A model generated the notes under the pieces. It had not been told where the DNA came from. It saw only the letters and a list, made by a program, of their open reading frames with translations, and searched no databases. Made by a program: the position numbers and the translations under genes. From Niallia endozanthoxylica (lineage in GTDB: Bacteria; Bacillota; Bacilli; Bacillales; Cytobacillaceae), in the NCBI RefSeq assembly GCF_008710145.1, contig NZ_VYKL01000015.1:1-64000 (forward strand): a DNA stretch of 64,000 nucleotides, read 5' to 3'. Shown one piece after another: positions 8,237 to 17,244 of the stretch (positions within the stretch are counted from its first letter, which is position 1; each line of letters starts with the position of its first letter).

Positions 8237-9001
8237 ATGAGTTTAGCTATCATTTTAATGGGTCTCCTTGTAGGGTTCCTGGTTGGTCTCACCGGTGTTG
8301 GAGGAGCTGCCCTTTTAACACCTGTATTAATATTAATTGGAATCAATCCGACTGTTGCGGTAGGAACAGACCTTGCCTATAATTCAATCACTAAGTTTTT
8401 TGGCTCCGTTCAGCATTGGCGTCAAAAAACAATCAATACCACTTTAGTGAAATATCTTGCGATTGGCAGTATCCCTAGTGCTGCTTTAGCAGTTGGACTT
8501 CTTCACCTTTTTGATACATTTTTCCATAACCAAGAGGAAATCATTAAACACGCTTTAGGTTATGTATTAATTTTAGTTGCTCTTACCACACTGATAAAAA
8601 CCTTTATGAAAGATAAATACCAAACAAATTCTATCCAAATGAAACCCTTACTTGAGAAACGAGCCTTAACGATTACCATTGGTGCTGTACTAGGCTTTAT
8701 TGTTGGTTTAACTTCCATTGGATCAGGATCTTTATTTGCCATCATGATGCTTTTTCTTTATAAGCTTACACCTGCAGAGCTGGTCGGTACGGATATCGCT
8801 CATGCCTTTTTATTAGTAACTGCAGCAGGTATTTTACACGCAGGAATTGGCAATGTTGATTATTTATTAACATTTAACCTTTTATTAGGATCCATCCCAG
8901 GTGTTCTTATTGGCAGTACACTGTCATCCAAATTGCCAGCTAAACCATTACGAGCTATTTTAGCTATCGTGATTTTATTCAGCGGATTAAAGCTTATTTA
9001 G
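8237..9001 (+). CDS. TauE/SafE-family anion exporter (sulfite/organosulfonate type)
   Basis: 254 aa, seven to eight membrane helices with the internally duplicated TauE/SafE pattern: LTGVGGAALLTPVLI near residue 20 and LTSIGSGSLFAIMMLF near 160, each followed by a VGTD motif (VGTDLAYN, VGTDIAHA). I start at ATG 8237, with GGAGTG upstream; an in-frame GTG at 8228 is too close to the ribosome site. The family exports sulfite, sulfoacetate or related anions. Its place beside sat-cysC fits sulfite or sulfonate export, but the substrate is inferred. Confidence 0.85.
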   Translation: MSLAIILMGLLVGFLVGLTGVGGAALLTPVLILIGINPTVAVGTDLAYNSITKFFGSVQHWRQKTINTTLVKYLAIGSIPSAALAVGLLHLFDTFFHNQEEIIKHALGYVLILVALTTLIKTFMKDKYQTNSIQMKPLLEKRALTITIGAVLGFIVGLTSIGSGSLFAIMMLFLYKLTPAELVGTDIAHAFLLVTAAGILHAGIGNVDYLLTFNLLLGSIPGVLIGSTLSSKLPAKPLRAILAIVILFSGLKLI

Positions 9002-9021
9002 TTATATAAATCTTTGTGAAT

Positions 9022-9062
9022 ACAAGAACTTTCTTTTACTAAAAGAAAGGAGTATGTTTTTT
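9022..9062 (+). repeat. Perfect 9-bp hairpin upstream of the germination gene
   Basis: CTTTCTTTT and AAAAGAAAG form a hairpin with a 3-nt loop, and a T run follows after a short gap. It may terminate the TauE gene or sit in the leader of the germination gene. Confidence 0.4.
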
Positions 9063-9136
9063 CTTTCTAATGTCTATCATGAAATTAGCCGACTAGAAAT
9101 AGGTAAAATTAGAAGAGGTTGTTTTTGAGGTGAATT

Positions 9137-10603
9137 ATGGAAGATAAAGATATGAAGAAAAAACTTGCTACAACCAATATTAAAGACAACGTAGATTATT
9201 TAAGGCAAGAGCTTGGGGTTGGAAAAAGTTTTGATATTATCCATTTGGATGTCGAATATGCAGAAGTAAAAATGGCTCTTTTTCTCGTTGATGGTCTAAT
9301 CAAAGATGATCTTCTTCATTTGCTAATGAAGTTTTTGGCAAAAGTCAAAAAAGAAGAAATCGAAAAAGATGTATTAAAAAAACTTCTAAAAACATATATC
9401 CCTTATGTTGAAATTGATACCACCGATGATTTAAACAAGGTGGTTGATACGGTCCTTTCAGGTCCGACTGCTTTTGTAGTAGATGGTATCGATGAGGTCA
9501 TATTAATTGACGCACGGACATATCCCGTCAGGGGACCAGAAGAACCTGATACAGAGAGGGTTGTCAGAGGCTCTAGGGATGGCTTTGTTGAGACAATAGT
9601 ATTTAATACAGCCTTAACAAGAAGAAGAGTTCGGGACCGGACCTTAAGAATGGAATTTATGCAGGTTGGCCGTCGTTCTAAAACAGATGTTGTCATCTGC
9701 TATATTGAAGACATTGCCGATCCAAAAATGATTAAAAATCTTAAAGGTACAATTGGTAAGATTGATACCGATGGACTGCCAATGGCTGACAAAACCATTG
9801 AAGAGCATATTTCAGGCAGTTATTGGAACCCCTTTCCAGTTGTCCGTTATACTGAACGTCCTGATACAGCTGCCGCTCATTTATTTGAAGGGCATGTGAT
9901 TATTTTCACGGATGGCTCTCCATCTGCCATGATTACGCCGGTTACCTATTGGCATCATGTACAGCATGCCGAAGAATATCGAAACAATCCAATAGCCGGT
10001 GCCTATTTGCGTCTTGTCCGCTATTTGGCCATTTTCGGCTCCATTTTCTTAATGCCTCTATGGTATTTACTAAATGTAGAGCCTGGTCTTGTACCAAATC
10101 AGATTGATTTTATTGGGCCTAACGAGCCTGGTCAAATTCCTTTACTCCTGCAATTTTTATTAATTGAAGTCGGGCTGGATATGTTGCGAATGGCCGCCAT
10201 TCATACCCCTACTTCCTTGGCCACTGCACTTGGACTTGTTGCTGCCTTAATGATTGGACAAGTAGCAGTAGAAGTCGGCCTGTTCACAAACGAAGTAATC
10301 TTGTATTTTTCGATTGCTGCAATTGGAACCTTCGCAACACCAAGCTATGAGCTTAGTTTAGCGAACCGGCTCGTTCGCATCGGGTTGTTACTTGTAACTG
10401 CCTTATTCCATACATATGGCTATGTAATCGGTATCGTTGTATTTATTATTATGCTTGCTCGCATGAATTCCTTCGGCGTTCCGTATCTATGGCCATTTAT
10501 TCCATTTAATCTCCGTGCATTCCGAGATGTCTTACTTCGATCTCCTATGCCATTGAAAAATCGGCGTCCGCGCATTTTAAAGCCAAAGGACCCCGATCGC
10601 TAG
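9137..10603 (+). CDS. GerA-family spore germination protein, SpoVAF-like
   Basis: 488 aa. The soluble N-terminal half (1-280) contains YPVRGPEEPDTERVVRGSRD (near residue 135), the signature of the GerAA/SpoVAF family, then TALTRRRVRD. The C-terminal half has about five membrane helices. The motif is closer to SpoVAF than to nutrient-receptor A subunits, and the length agrees with SpoVAF (about 490). SpoVAF-type proteins form inner-membrane complexes of the forespore that affect germination. No B or C subunit and no spoVA genes are adjacent, so it is an orphan. A terminator follows. Ribosome site GAGGTG. Confidence 0.85.
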   Translation: MEDKDMKKKLATTNIKDNVDYLRQELGVGKSFDIIHLDVEYAEVKMALFLVDGLIKDDLLHLLMKFLAKVKKEEIEKDVLKKLLKTYIPYVEIDTTDDLNKVVDTVLSGPTAFVVDGIDEVILIDARTYPVRGPEEPDTERVVRGSRDGFVETIVFNTALTRRRVRDRTLRMEFMQVGRRSKTDVVICYIEDIADPKMIKNLKGTIGKIDTDGLPMADKTIEEHISGSYWNPFPVVRYTERPDTAAAHLFEGHVIIFTDGSPSAMITPVTYWHHVQHAEEYRNNPIAGAYLRLVRYLAIFGSIFLMPLWYLLNVEPGLVPNQIDFIGPNEPGQIPLLLQFLLIEVGLDMLRMAAIHTPTSLATALGLVAALMIGQVAVEVGLFTNEVILYFSIAAIGTFATPSYELSLANRLVRIGLLLVTALFHTYGYVIGIVVFIIMLARMNSFGVPYLWPFIPFNLRAFRDVLLRSPMPLKNRRPRILKPKDPDR

Positions 10604-10606
10604 TCA

Positions 10607-10632
10607 AAAAGCGCTTTTTAGCGCTTTTTTTA
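10607..10632 (+). terminator. Intrinsic terminator after the germination gene
   Basis: AGCGCT/AGCGCT stem with T-rich loop and T7 tail; the A-rich left flank makes it partly bidirectional. Confidence 0.85.
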
Positions 10633-10666
10633 TTTAAATCATAATAATTATGTACAATCTCCTTCT

Positions 10667-10942
10667 TTAACCGCTTCTAACCCCATAAAGAATACAGGCT
10701 ACTCCCCCAAAAATCCAAAGCAGTTTTACATATGAAATTTTATCCGCCATTCCCACTAAGCCAATGGTTGTAGTAACAATCAAAATAATGGGACCAATTA
10801 GTGCGAGTGAACTGTTTATCATAAGCGCTTTTTCAATATTATTAAATTTAATAAACAAAAAAGCAACAAAAATTTCTATACTACCTGAAATCAATCGTAA
10901 GATGGCCATCCCAATAATTGCTTTTTCCAAAAATTGAAACAT
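10667..10942 (-). CDS. yqhV: YqhV-family (DUF2619) small membrane protein
   Basis: 91 aa with three membrane helices and the family pattern ILRLISGSIEI, INSSLALIGPIIL and YVKLLWIFGGVACILYGV, which I recognise from B. subtilis YqhV (DUF2619; sporulation-associated). GGGGG ribosome site before ATG 10942. Single gene with an unknown molecular role. Confidence 0.85.
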   Translation of the reverse strand: MFQFLEKAIIGMAILRLISGSIEIFVAFLFIKFNNIEKALMINSSLALIGPIILIVTTTIGLVGMADKISYVKLLWIFGGVACILYGVRSG

Positions 10943-11047
10943 ACTTTTCCCCCTAACACTTTGCTTGCTCTAATATATGCATGAAAGTGTGTAAGAAGGA
11001 CAGGTTATCTTAAATTAGATAAAAAAGGTAGAAAGTAATATTCTTTC

Positions 11048-11425
11048 TTATTGCATATACTCCGCATCATAAGAGTTCTCACCGGCATGGACGGACAGAA
11101 GTGTATCTGCGTAACCGACAATACGATTAACAAGCTCATCTGCAATCGCGTATACAAGCTGTGAATGCTCAGGATGGAATAATGCTGGATCATCTAGTAT
11201 AACAGTAGTATTGATAAAGACATCTCGATTGCCATAAAGATGGTAATGTACAATAACTTTTCCGGCAGCACCGCCTGTTCGCGGATCGTGATAACTTGGT
11301 AAAAAAACATACCACTCTTCCGCTGTTGCAGATCGAAAGTTTTTCGTAAATGTCATTCCATTAACCTCATGTTCAATTTGAGCTTTTACTTCTTTTGTCA
11401 TTGCTTGTGCGATTTCGTCTGCCAT
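11048..11425 (-). CDS. Conserved cytosolic protein, unknown
   Basis: 125 aa from ATG 11425 (begins MADEIAQAMTKEV), directly after a strong GGGGAGGTG site; an in-frame GTG lies inside that site. The protein is soluble, with a central beta-rich stretch (GKVIVHYHLYGNRDVFINTT) and a C-terminal helix pair. No membrane segment, Cys or nucleotide motif, and no recognised family. It stands alone, divergent from the RNase J gene. Confidence 0.6.
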   Translation of the reverse strand: MADEIAQAMTKEVKAQIEHEVNGMTFTKNFRSATAEEWYVFLPSYHDPRTGGAAGKVIVHYHLYGNRDVFINTTVILDDPALFHPEHSQLVYAIADELVNRIVGYADTLLSVHAGENSYDAEYMQ

Positions 11426-11588
11426 AAAAAACACCTCCCCATCGCTTTTTGCATTAACTAACTAGTCCTGCTAAATGTAATTTCCCCTTCAGAAAATAAA
11501 CTTATTAGCTAATTCTCTCTTCATACATTTTTTTACACTAAAAATGGGAATACTGAAAATACTTATGCTAAAGAGAGGCGATGCAACG

Positions 11589-13259
11589 ATGAACGAAAAT
11601 ACTTTATCCATTTTTGCCCTAGGCGGCATAAACGAAATTGGGAAAAATATGTATGTTGTTCAATATGGAAATGATATAGTGGTTATCGACTGCGGCGGTA
11701 AATTTCCTGACGAAAGTTTATTGGGCATTGATTTAATCATCCCAGATATCACTTACTTAGAGGAAAATAAAGAAAAAATTCGCGGTTTAATTTTGACTCA
11801 CGGACATGAGGACCATATTGGAGGGATTCCTTACTTTTTAAAGAAGCTAAACGTCCCTATCTATGGCACCCGTTTTACTCTCGGTTTAGTTGAATTAAAA
11901 TTAGATGAGCAAAAGCTTCTCCGCGATTCAACACTTATTCCCATTGATTCTGAATCACGGCTTGAATTTGGACAAATCAGCACCAGTTTTTTTCGAATCA
12001 GCCATAGTATCCCAGATTGCTTAGGCGTTGTTTTTCATACACCGGAAGGCAATGTTGTTCATACAGGTGATTTCAAATTTGATTTAACACCTGTGAATAA
12101 CCAATATTCAGATATCCATAAAATGGCCGAAATCGGAAATCAGGGTGTCCTTGCGCTTATTTCTGAGAGCACAAATGCAGAACGGCCGGGTTTAACCCCT
12201 TCTGAAATGCTCGTCGGCAGCCATATCGAAGACGCATTTTTAAAGGCAGAACAAAAAATCATTATTTCTACTTTCGCATCTAATATTAATCGGGTTCAGC
12301 AAATTGTCGAAGCTTCGATAAAAACAAATCGCAAGCTTGCCCTTTTAGGCCGCAGTATGGTGAATGTCGTTTCAGTCGCAATAGAGCGCGGCTATATTGA
12401 TATTCCAGACGGTATGTTAATTGAGCCCTATCAAGTGAACGAGCTTCCTCCGGAAAAAGTAGTCATACTCTGTACAGGCAGCCAAGGAGAACCTTTAGCA
12501 GCTCTTTCACGTCTATCGAGTGGATCTTATCGTGATATTTTGATTCTGCCAAATGACACAGTCATCTTAGCTGCATCTCCCATTCCAGGGAATGAAAAAG
12601 GTGTCTCACGAATCGTGGACAATCTATTTCAGCTTGGTGCAAAGGTTATTTACGGCGGCTCCAATAAAACAGGGATGCATGTGTCCGGACATGGCTACCA
12701 GGAAGATTTAAAATTAATGCTTACACTCATGAAGCCAACTTATTTTATTCCGATTCACGGTGAATACAGAATGCTCCACCATCACCAATTATTAGCAGAA
12801 TCTGTAGGAGTGGAAAAGAATAAAACCTTTATTTTGAATAACGGTGATGTCGTTGACATACAGCACGGAGCTGCCCGACAAACGAGAAAAATACCATCAG
12901 GGGATACATATGTTGATGGCTGGGGTGTTGGCGATGTAGGAGATATTATTCTTAGAGACCGCAAGCAGCTTTCTGAGGATGGAATGATTGTCATTGTGAT
13001 TACAATCAGTAAAAATGAAGGACATTTAATTGCCGGACCGGATACCATTTCCCGCGGTTTTGTCTTCATAAAGGATTCAGGGGATCTTATTAAGGAAGTC
13101 AATCAATTGACAAAACATACGATTGAAGAGTTGCAAAAGGAAAATAGACATCATCAATGGAAGGTTGTCAAACAAAATATAAAAAAATCAGTCGGTCAAT
13201 ATCTGTACGCTGAAACAAAAAGAAAGCCAATGATTCTCCCTATCATCATTGAAATATAA
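11589..13259 (+). CDS. Ribonuclease J family (beta-CASP metallo-beta-lactamase) paralogue
   Basis: 556 aa, the length of RNase J1/J2. I start at the ATG that begins MNENTLSIFALGGINEIG, not the upstream in-frame ATG. The metal site LTHGHEDHIGG is near residue 75, the second His motif SHSIPD near 140 and VHTGDFKFD near 160; the beta-CASP domain includes FASNINRVQQ and CTGSQGEP; HVSGHG and PIHGEYRM are intact, and the C-terminus KRKPMILPIIIE matches the family. RNase J has 5'-3' exonuclease and endonuclease activity in mRNA decay. The neighbours are not those of rnjA or rnjB in B. subtilis, so this may be a third copy. Confidence 0.9.
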   Translation: MNENTLSIFALGGINEIGKNMYVVQYGNDIVVIDCGGKFPDESLLGIDLIIPDITYLEENKEKIRGLILTHGHEDHIGGIPYFLKKLNVPIYGTRFTLGLVELKLDEQKLLRDSTLIPIDSESRLEFGQISTSFFRISHSIPDCLGVVFHTPEGNVVHTGDFKFDLTPVNNQYSDIHKMAEIGNQGVLALISESTNAERPGLTPSEMLVGSHIEDAFLKAEQKIIISTFASNINRVQQIVEASIKTNRKLALLGRSMVNVVSVAIERGYIDIPDGMLIEPYQVNELPPEKVVILCTGSQGEPLAALSRLSSGSYRDILILPNDTVILAASPIPGNEKGVSRIVDNLFQLGAKVIYGGSNKTGMHVSGHGYQEDLKLMLTLMKPTYFIPIHGEYRMLHHHQLLAESVGVEKNKTFILNNGDVVDIQHGAARQTRKIPSGDTYVDGWGVGDVGDIILRDRKQLSEDGMIVIVITISKNEGHLIAGPDTISRGFVFIKDSGDLIKEVNQLTKHTIEELQKENRHHQWKVVKQNIKKSVGQYLYAETKRKPMILPIIIEI

Positions 13260-13294
13260 ATGTTATTATCAGTTTTGAACAGTAAAACGAATAA

Positions 13295-13326
13295 GAAAAA
13301 ACACCTGAAATTCAGGTGTTTTTTCT
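13295..13326. terminator. Bidirectional terminator between the RNase J and yndM-like genes
   Basis: Perfect 14-bp stem AAAAAACACCTGAA/TTCAGGTGTTTTTT, with T runs on both strands, between two convergent genes. Confidence 0.92.
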
Positions 13327-13793
13327 TATTCGGATTGGTTTTCCTTATTCCTATCTGTTTTCATATCATTCCTTTGCGGGGACAGATCTTCTGAAGCCTC
13401 TGTCTGAAACCGTAAGTTAGTAGATGAATTAAGTCTTTCCTGATTATCTTCTCTCGTAACATTATTAGAAACATATTTATGAAAGAAATACTCAAATAAC
13501 GTAACGCCTAATGCAGCGAGCAAGGAAACAGTAAATAAATTATCCCCTCGAGTAAAGCTCTCACTCATAAACCAGATAAAAAATAAGGCAAGTCCAAAAT
13601 CTGCCAGTGTAGCGACTATATTATTTGTTCTCGGTAAAATCAGCAAATCCCCGATTAAATAAGCGACAATCCCCAAAACGAAAGAGATTAAAAAGACATT
13701 TCTAAATTCCATCCCGTAAAATAATCCGAGGATAACATACAAAAGAACTAGACTAGAAATAAATTTGATGGCCAATGCTTTTAAATGTTTCAT
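13326..13793 (-). CDS. YndM-family (DUF2512) membrane protein
   Basis: 155 aa. Four membrane helices (about 8-105) with ALAIKFISSLVLLYVILGLF, YLIGDLLILPRTNN and ATLADFGLALFFIW match the DUF2512/YndM family. The C-terminal 45 residues are polar and disordered. Ribosome site GGAGGGG. Function unknown; the family is widespread in spore formers. Confidence 0.8.
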   Translation of the reverse strand: MKHLKALAIKFISSLVLLYVILGLFYGMEFRNVFLISFVLGIVAYLIGDLLILPRTNNIVATLADFGLALFFIWFMSESFTRGDNLFTVSLLAALGVTLFEYFFHKYVSNNVTREDNQERLNSSTNLRFQTEASEDLSPQRNDMKTDRNKENQSE

Positions 13794-13935
13794 TCTATCC
13801 CCTCCTTTTGAGTGTTATTATGGATATTCTAATAAATTCTATTCGCGTCTACTTCCTGTTATATTTATTAAAAATAAATCAAAAGAAGATCCCCCTATTG
13901 GAACCTTCTTCACTCTTCTATTCGCAGTATCCTAC

Positions 13936-14646
13936 TTAACTTTGATGCAAACCGCATTCTGATTTTGATGTACCAGCCCATCTGCCAGCTCGCTGATCAC
14001 CGTTGTCTAAAACTGGCTGTGTACAAGGCGCACAGCCAATGCTTGGATATCCTTTATCATGTAATGGATTATATGGCAGCTTGTTTAATTCAATATAGGT
14101 AAGAACATCCTCCCATGTCCAATGAATAAGCGGGCAAATTTTTATTTTCTGAAATTTATCATCTTTATTAATATATTGAGTTTTACTTCTTATTGGGGAC
14201 TGTTCTCTTCTAAGACCGGATATCCAAGCTTTAGTATCCTTTAATGCCTCTGTAAGGGGAACCACTTTCCTCATGTGGCAGCATAGATTTGGGTTGTGCT
14301 TCCATAATTCGTCGCCATACCATTTTGCTTGCTCTTCTAAAGAACTTACCGGTTTCACTTTTGTGATGAGTAATGAGGGATAACGTTCTTTCACTTTTTC
14401 AATTAAATCATACGTCTCTTGGAAATGGAGACCAGTATCAAGAAAAATAATTTTAGCCGTTTTATTTACTTTTGAAATTAAATCAATTAAAACGATTCCC
14501 TCAGCTCCAAAACTGCAGGCATAGACAATTTCATCCTTATACTCTTTATAGGCCCATTTTAAAACATCAAAATAATCTTTTAGTTGATCCAATTTCACTT
14601 TGACTTGTTTTTCGTCCCAATTTTCATACGAAATAATCTCTGACAA
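13936..14646 (-). CDS. cysH: Adenylyl-sulfate reductase (thioredoxin-dependent, 4Fe-4S)
   Basis: 236 aa from a TTG at 14646, chosen because GGGGTG lies 7 nt upstream and it gives the usual CysH N-terminus and length; a TTG at 14682 overlaps the previous stop. CysH reduces APS (or PAPS) to sulfite. PP-loop motif [16 protein letters not shown] near residue 45, [10 protein letters not shown] near 130, [10 protein letters not shown], and [11 protein letters not shown] near 205; the two Cys pairs are the 4Fe-4S ligands of the APS-reductase branch. ECGLHQ at the C-terminus carries the catalytic Cys. Third gene of the sulfolactate-type operon, providing sulfite to the synthase. Confidence 0.95.
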   Translation of the reverse strand: MSEIISYENWDEKQVKVKLDQLKDYFDVLKWAYKEYKDEIVYACSFGAEGIVLIDLISKVNKTAKIIFLDTGLHFQETYDLIEKVKERYPSLLITKVKPVSSLEEQAKWYGDELWKHNPNLCCHMRKVVPLTEALKDTKAWISGLRREQSPIRSKTQYINKDDKFQKIKICPLIHWTWEDVLTYIELNKLPYNPLHDKGYPSIGCAPCTQPVLDNGDQRAGRWAGTSKSECGLHQS

Positions 14647-14678
14647 AATCCAGCACCCCGTTTCCAATACATTCGCTA

Positions 14679-15209
14679 TCAATCAAAATGCAACGTAATA
14701 CACTCGTTATTTCCAACGATTATTTTATTCATATCATTTATATGGCCGTTTTGAGCGTACGAAATAATGGCGCGAATCCATGAACCATGTCCGAATATTA
14801 AAATATTCTTTCGCTCCCTATACTTACCGAGAAATGAAAGAACTCGTTTTTCCAGGTTTATTATACTTTCGCCCAGTACCATTTCTCGTGGATTATTCTC
14901 CCACATACTTCCGTAAGCTTCTAAAAGCTCTTTTTTGGGACGTCCTTCAAACGATCCAAAATCTAATTCATCTAACAACGTTTCTGTTTCAGGACGATAA
15001 CCGTATAAAAGAGCTGTTTGATGAGTCCTTTTCAATGTACTTGCTACTACCAAGTCAAATGGTGATAACGAAGAAAGAAGGAGTTGATTTTCTTGAATCT
15101 CATCCTGAAGTGATTCTGTCAGCGGTAAAATGTCAATATCCCTTCTCCCTTGAAGCCAAGTTTTCTGATTCCACTCTGTTGGTAAATGTCTTATGAAGGT
15201 AGCCTGCAT
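14679..15209 (-). CDS. Histidine phosphatase (PGM-like) in the phosphosulfolactate operon
   Basis: 176 aa, starting at ATG 15209 (GGGGG 7 nt upstream). The branch-1 histidine phosphatase signature is present: [10 protein letters not shown] (RH motif, catalytic His) at the N-terminus, LKRTHQTA, a central [10 protein letters not shown], and [10 protein letters not shown] containing the second His near residue 140. It overlaps the synthase gene by 19 bp and abuts cysH. In B. subtilis the position next to phosphosulfolactate synthase is held by yitC, a ComB-type phosphatase of an unrelated fold. I infer that this enzyme removes phosphate from 2-phosphosulfolactate in its place. It could instead act on another phosphoester. 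Confidence 0.85.
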   Translation of the reverse strand: MQATFIRHLPTEWNQKTWLQGRRDIDILPLTESLQDEIQENQLLLSSLSPFDLVVASTLKRTHQTALLYGYRPETETLLDELDFGSFEGRPKKELLEAYGSMWENNPREMVLGESIINLEKRVLSFLGKYRERKNILIFGHGSWIRAIISYAQNGHINDMNKIIVGNNECITLHFD

Positions 15210-15961
15210 GCACAATCCCCCAAATCAAACGTATCACTTCTCAGGCCCCATCTCTGGGTCTCTAATAATAATACGTCTTTAATATTTACATTCCCTAAAT
15301 TAACGTTTGCACCAAGTTCATTAATAAAAAAGCATTGGTGTTTCGTCGTTGGAGCTTCGAAAATAATCTTTGTACTGTCAATGCCTTTTACTAGCTGACG
15401 GATTAAATCTGCTTTCAGGCTCCCGCTTTGATCATAGATTCCAGAAGTTCCCGAATCTCTTCCCTCTGTAATCACATATTCACATCCAGCCTCTAATAAC
15501 GTTTTTATTTCTTCCTGCCATTTTCCAATCGGCATCTCCTGATTAGAGTCCTTCGATCCAACCTCTGCAATGACAAAAAAATCATTTTTTACCCTTTGAA
15601 TTATACCTAGTCTTTCTTCGAGTGTAATATCAATCGTACCATTTGATACCTCTACCCATTCGATTTCCAGATTCTTTAAGCACTTGAGATATTCTGAAAT
15701 TTTTTGCTGGGCATAGCATTTTTCAAATAAGGTGCCACCAAAATATGGTTTAATTCCATATTTCTTATACAGATTGACTTTTTCTTTTAGATTAGGAGTC
15801 ACATAAGCAGTTCCCATCCCAAATTTAGCAATATCAATAAAGTGATGATAATCTTTAAGTATATGTTCTAATTCTCCAAGTGGAGTACCTTTATCAATAA
15901 TTGATGTTAGTCCAAACTTCCGGTTTCCTGAGGTCCTATTTGGCAATTGTAAAAATTCCAT
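15191..15961 (-). CDS. yitD: Phosphosulfolactate synthase (ComA family)
   Basis: 256 aa. It adds sulfite to phosphoenolpyruvate to give 2-phospho-3-sulfolactate. TIM-barrel family with KFGMGTAYVTP near residue 45, PYFGGTLFE, WVEVSNGTI, VIAEVGSKD and VITEGRDSGTSGIYD, then IFEAPTTKHQ and LGANVNLGNV, all hallmarks of ComA/YitD. GGAGG precedes the ATG by 10 nt. First gene of a three-gene operon with the phosphatase and cysH. In B. subtilis the pathway yields sulfolactate stored in spores. The conserved leader lies 35-140 bp upstream. Confidence 0.93.
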   Translation of the reverse strand: MEFLQLPNRTSGNRKFGLTSIIDKGTPLGELEHILKDYHHFIDIAKFGMGTAYVTPNLKEKVNLYKKYGIKPYFGGTLFEKCYAQQKISEYLKCLKNLEIEWVEVSNGTIDITLEERLGIIQRVKNDFFVIAEVGSKDSNQEMPIGKWQEEIKTLLEAGCEYVITEGRDSGTSGIYDQSGSLKADLIRQLVKGIDSTKIIFEAPTTKHQCFFINELGANVNLGNVNIKDVLLLETQRWGLRSDTFDLGDCACRLPS

Positions 15962-15995
15962 GGGAAATGCGCCTCCTCTATATATCTAAGATAAT

Positions 15996-16108
15996 TTATT
16001 CAATCATTAGGTAAGTGTGTAGAGATTGGGCTTTTACCATAGGAAATAGGGCAATGGCATTAGTTCATTTTACAGCAGTGATCGAGTGAAATCGTAAAGA
16101 TTGAATAA
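15996..16108 (-). promoter_or_regulatory. Conserved inverted-repeat leader element, copy 2 (upstream of yitD operon)
   Basis: TTATTCAATC at 15996-16005 and GATTGAATAA at 16099-16108 form a perfect 10-bp inverted repeat around 93 bp. The left 60 bp (15999-16058) align with 6401-6460. Both copies share the TTATTCAA/TTGAATAA core, but copy 1 extends the pairing outward (GA/TC) and copy 2 inward (TC/GA), so pairing is kept by different bases. The enclosed length differs (57 vs 93). Confidence 0.55.
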
Positions 16109-16225
16109 GGTGCTGAGCGGAGAGTTTTATAAGATATTAATGTGTAATTAGCACATAATGTCATTTTCATTAAATTAGTTAACCATAATTTTATTATGTA
16201 AAAAAATACAATTGTCACACACGAA

Positions 16226-16262
16226 CAAAGCGAACAGTGTGGTCTTGATGCTGTTCGCTTTG
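16226..16262. repeat. Perfect 12-bp inverted repeat, terminator-like stem without T run
   Basis: CAAAGCGAACAG and CTGTTCGCTTTG are separated by 13 nt. There is no T tract on either side, so it may be an operator or a degraded terminator of the EamA gene. Confidence 0.6.
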
Positions 16263-16353
16263 AATTTATTCGAGTATCCATGTCTTGCAGGACAGATTCA
16301 GAAAATTTAATAATGTGAATTTAACACAGTATGCTATTAGTAATTATTAATAA

Positions 16354-17244
16354 TTATGTATTCATCTTATCTGTGCTTTGAAGCTTCTTATCGAAGCTTT
16401 CACTTATAAATGTTGAAGATAAAATAAGCATTCCTCCAAATATTTGAATCATACTCATGCTTTCATGCAAAAATATAGCAGCCATAACAACGGCAGATAT
16501 TGGATCAATATAGCTTAGAACGGCAATAGTCTGTCCCTTAAGCTCCTTTATTGAGACAAAGTAGATAAAATATGCAATACCAGTATGAACAATACCAATA
16601 ATGAAAATAAACAATAAAGATTGAGTATTCATACCTGAAAAATCAATTTGTTCGTTCATATACACATATGGCAGAAGAATAAGTGCAGCAACCCATAATT
16701 GGACTAACGTGGTTTCATAGCCGGATAAACGTTTGATAAACTTATTCATTAAAATAACACTCGCATATAAAGCTGCTGCTAAAAGACCATATAAAATACC
16801 AACTGTATGCTGAAACATTCCTCCGCTGCCTTCACCCATATCAACAACGAGAAATAATCCAATCATAGCAGTTATAATGCTGCCAACTTTCACTGTTGTT
16901 AATTTCTCTTTCAAAATAACTGGTGCAAGAATCATGACAAATATGGGAGCGAAATAATAACTCAAGGTTGCGTTTGAAATCGTTGTATATCTGTAAGCTT
17001 CAAATAAAAAAATCCAATTAAACCCTAACGCTGCCCCTGATAAAAACAGTAAGAAAAAATTGGCTTTAATGGCCTTAAATGATATCCGCTGTTTAACAAG
17101 AAAACTCGCACCTAGCAGGAATAGTCCTCCCAGTATGCCTCTCAGAAGGGCAATTTCACTGGAAGAAAGATTAATATTCTTTACAAAAATACCAATACTG
17201 CCAAAAATCAACATCACACTGATGAATTTATAGTGTCCTTTCAT
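16354..17244 (-). CDS. EamA/DMT-family transporter
   Basis: 296 aa with ten membrane helices in two EamA repeats (about 1-135 and 148-290). RGILGGLFLLGASF, NWIFLFEAYRYTTISNATLSYY (helices 3-4) and AVLSYIDPISAVVMAAIF in the second repeat are typical of the RhaT/EamA metabolite exporters. Strong ribosome site (AGGAGG before ATG 17244). Single gene; substrate unknown. Confidence 0.88.
   Translation of the reverse strand: MKGHYKFISVMLIFGSIGIFVKNINLSSSEIALLRGILGGLFLLGASFLVKQRISFKAIKANFFLLFLSGAALGFNWIFLFEAYRYTTISNATLSYYFAPIFVMILAPVILKEKLTTVKVGSIITAMIGLFLVVDMGEGSGGMFQHTVGILYGLLAAALYASVILMNKFIKRLSGYETTLVQLWVAALILLPYVYMNEQIDFSGMNTQSLLFIFIIGIVHTGIAYFIYFVSIKELKGQTIAVLSYIDPISAVVMAAIFLHESMSMIQIFGGMLILSSTFISESFDKKLQSTDKMNT

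Larger units (their letters stand above)
15962..16353. other. 392-bp intergenic region upstream of the phosphosulfolactate operon
   Basis: No gene is supported; a 73-codon minus frame (16060-16281) has no ribosome site. It holds the conserved leader copy 2 (15996-16108), a perfect 12-bp inverted repeat at 16226-16262 and the 3' flank of the EamA gene. Confidence 0.6.

Noticed and set aside
16060..16281. 73-codon minus frame with several Cys
   Set aside because: No ribosome site, spans a perfect inverted repeat and overlaps the conserved leader.
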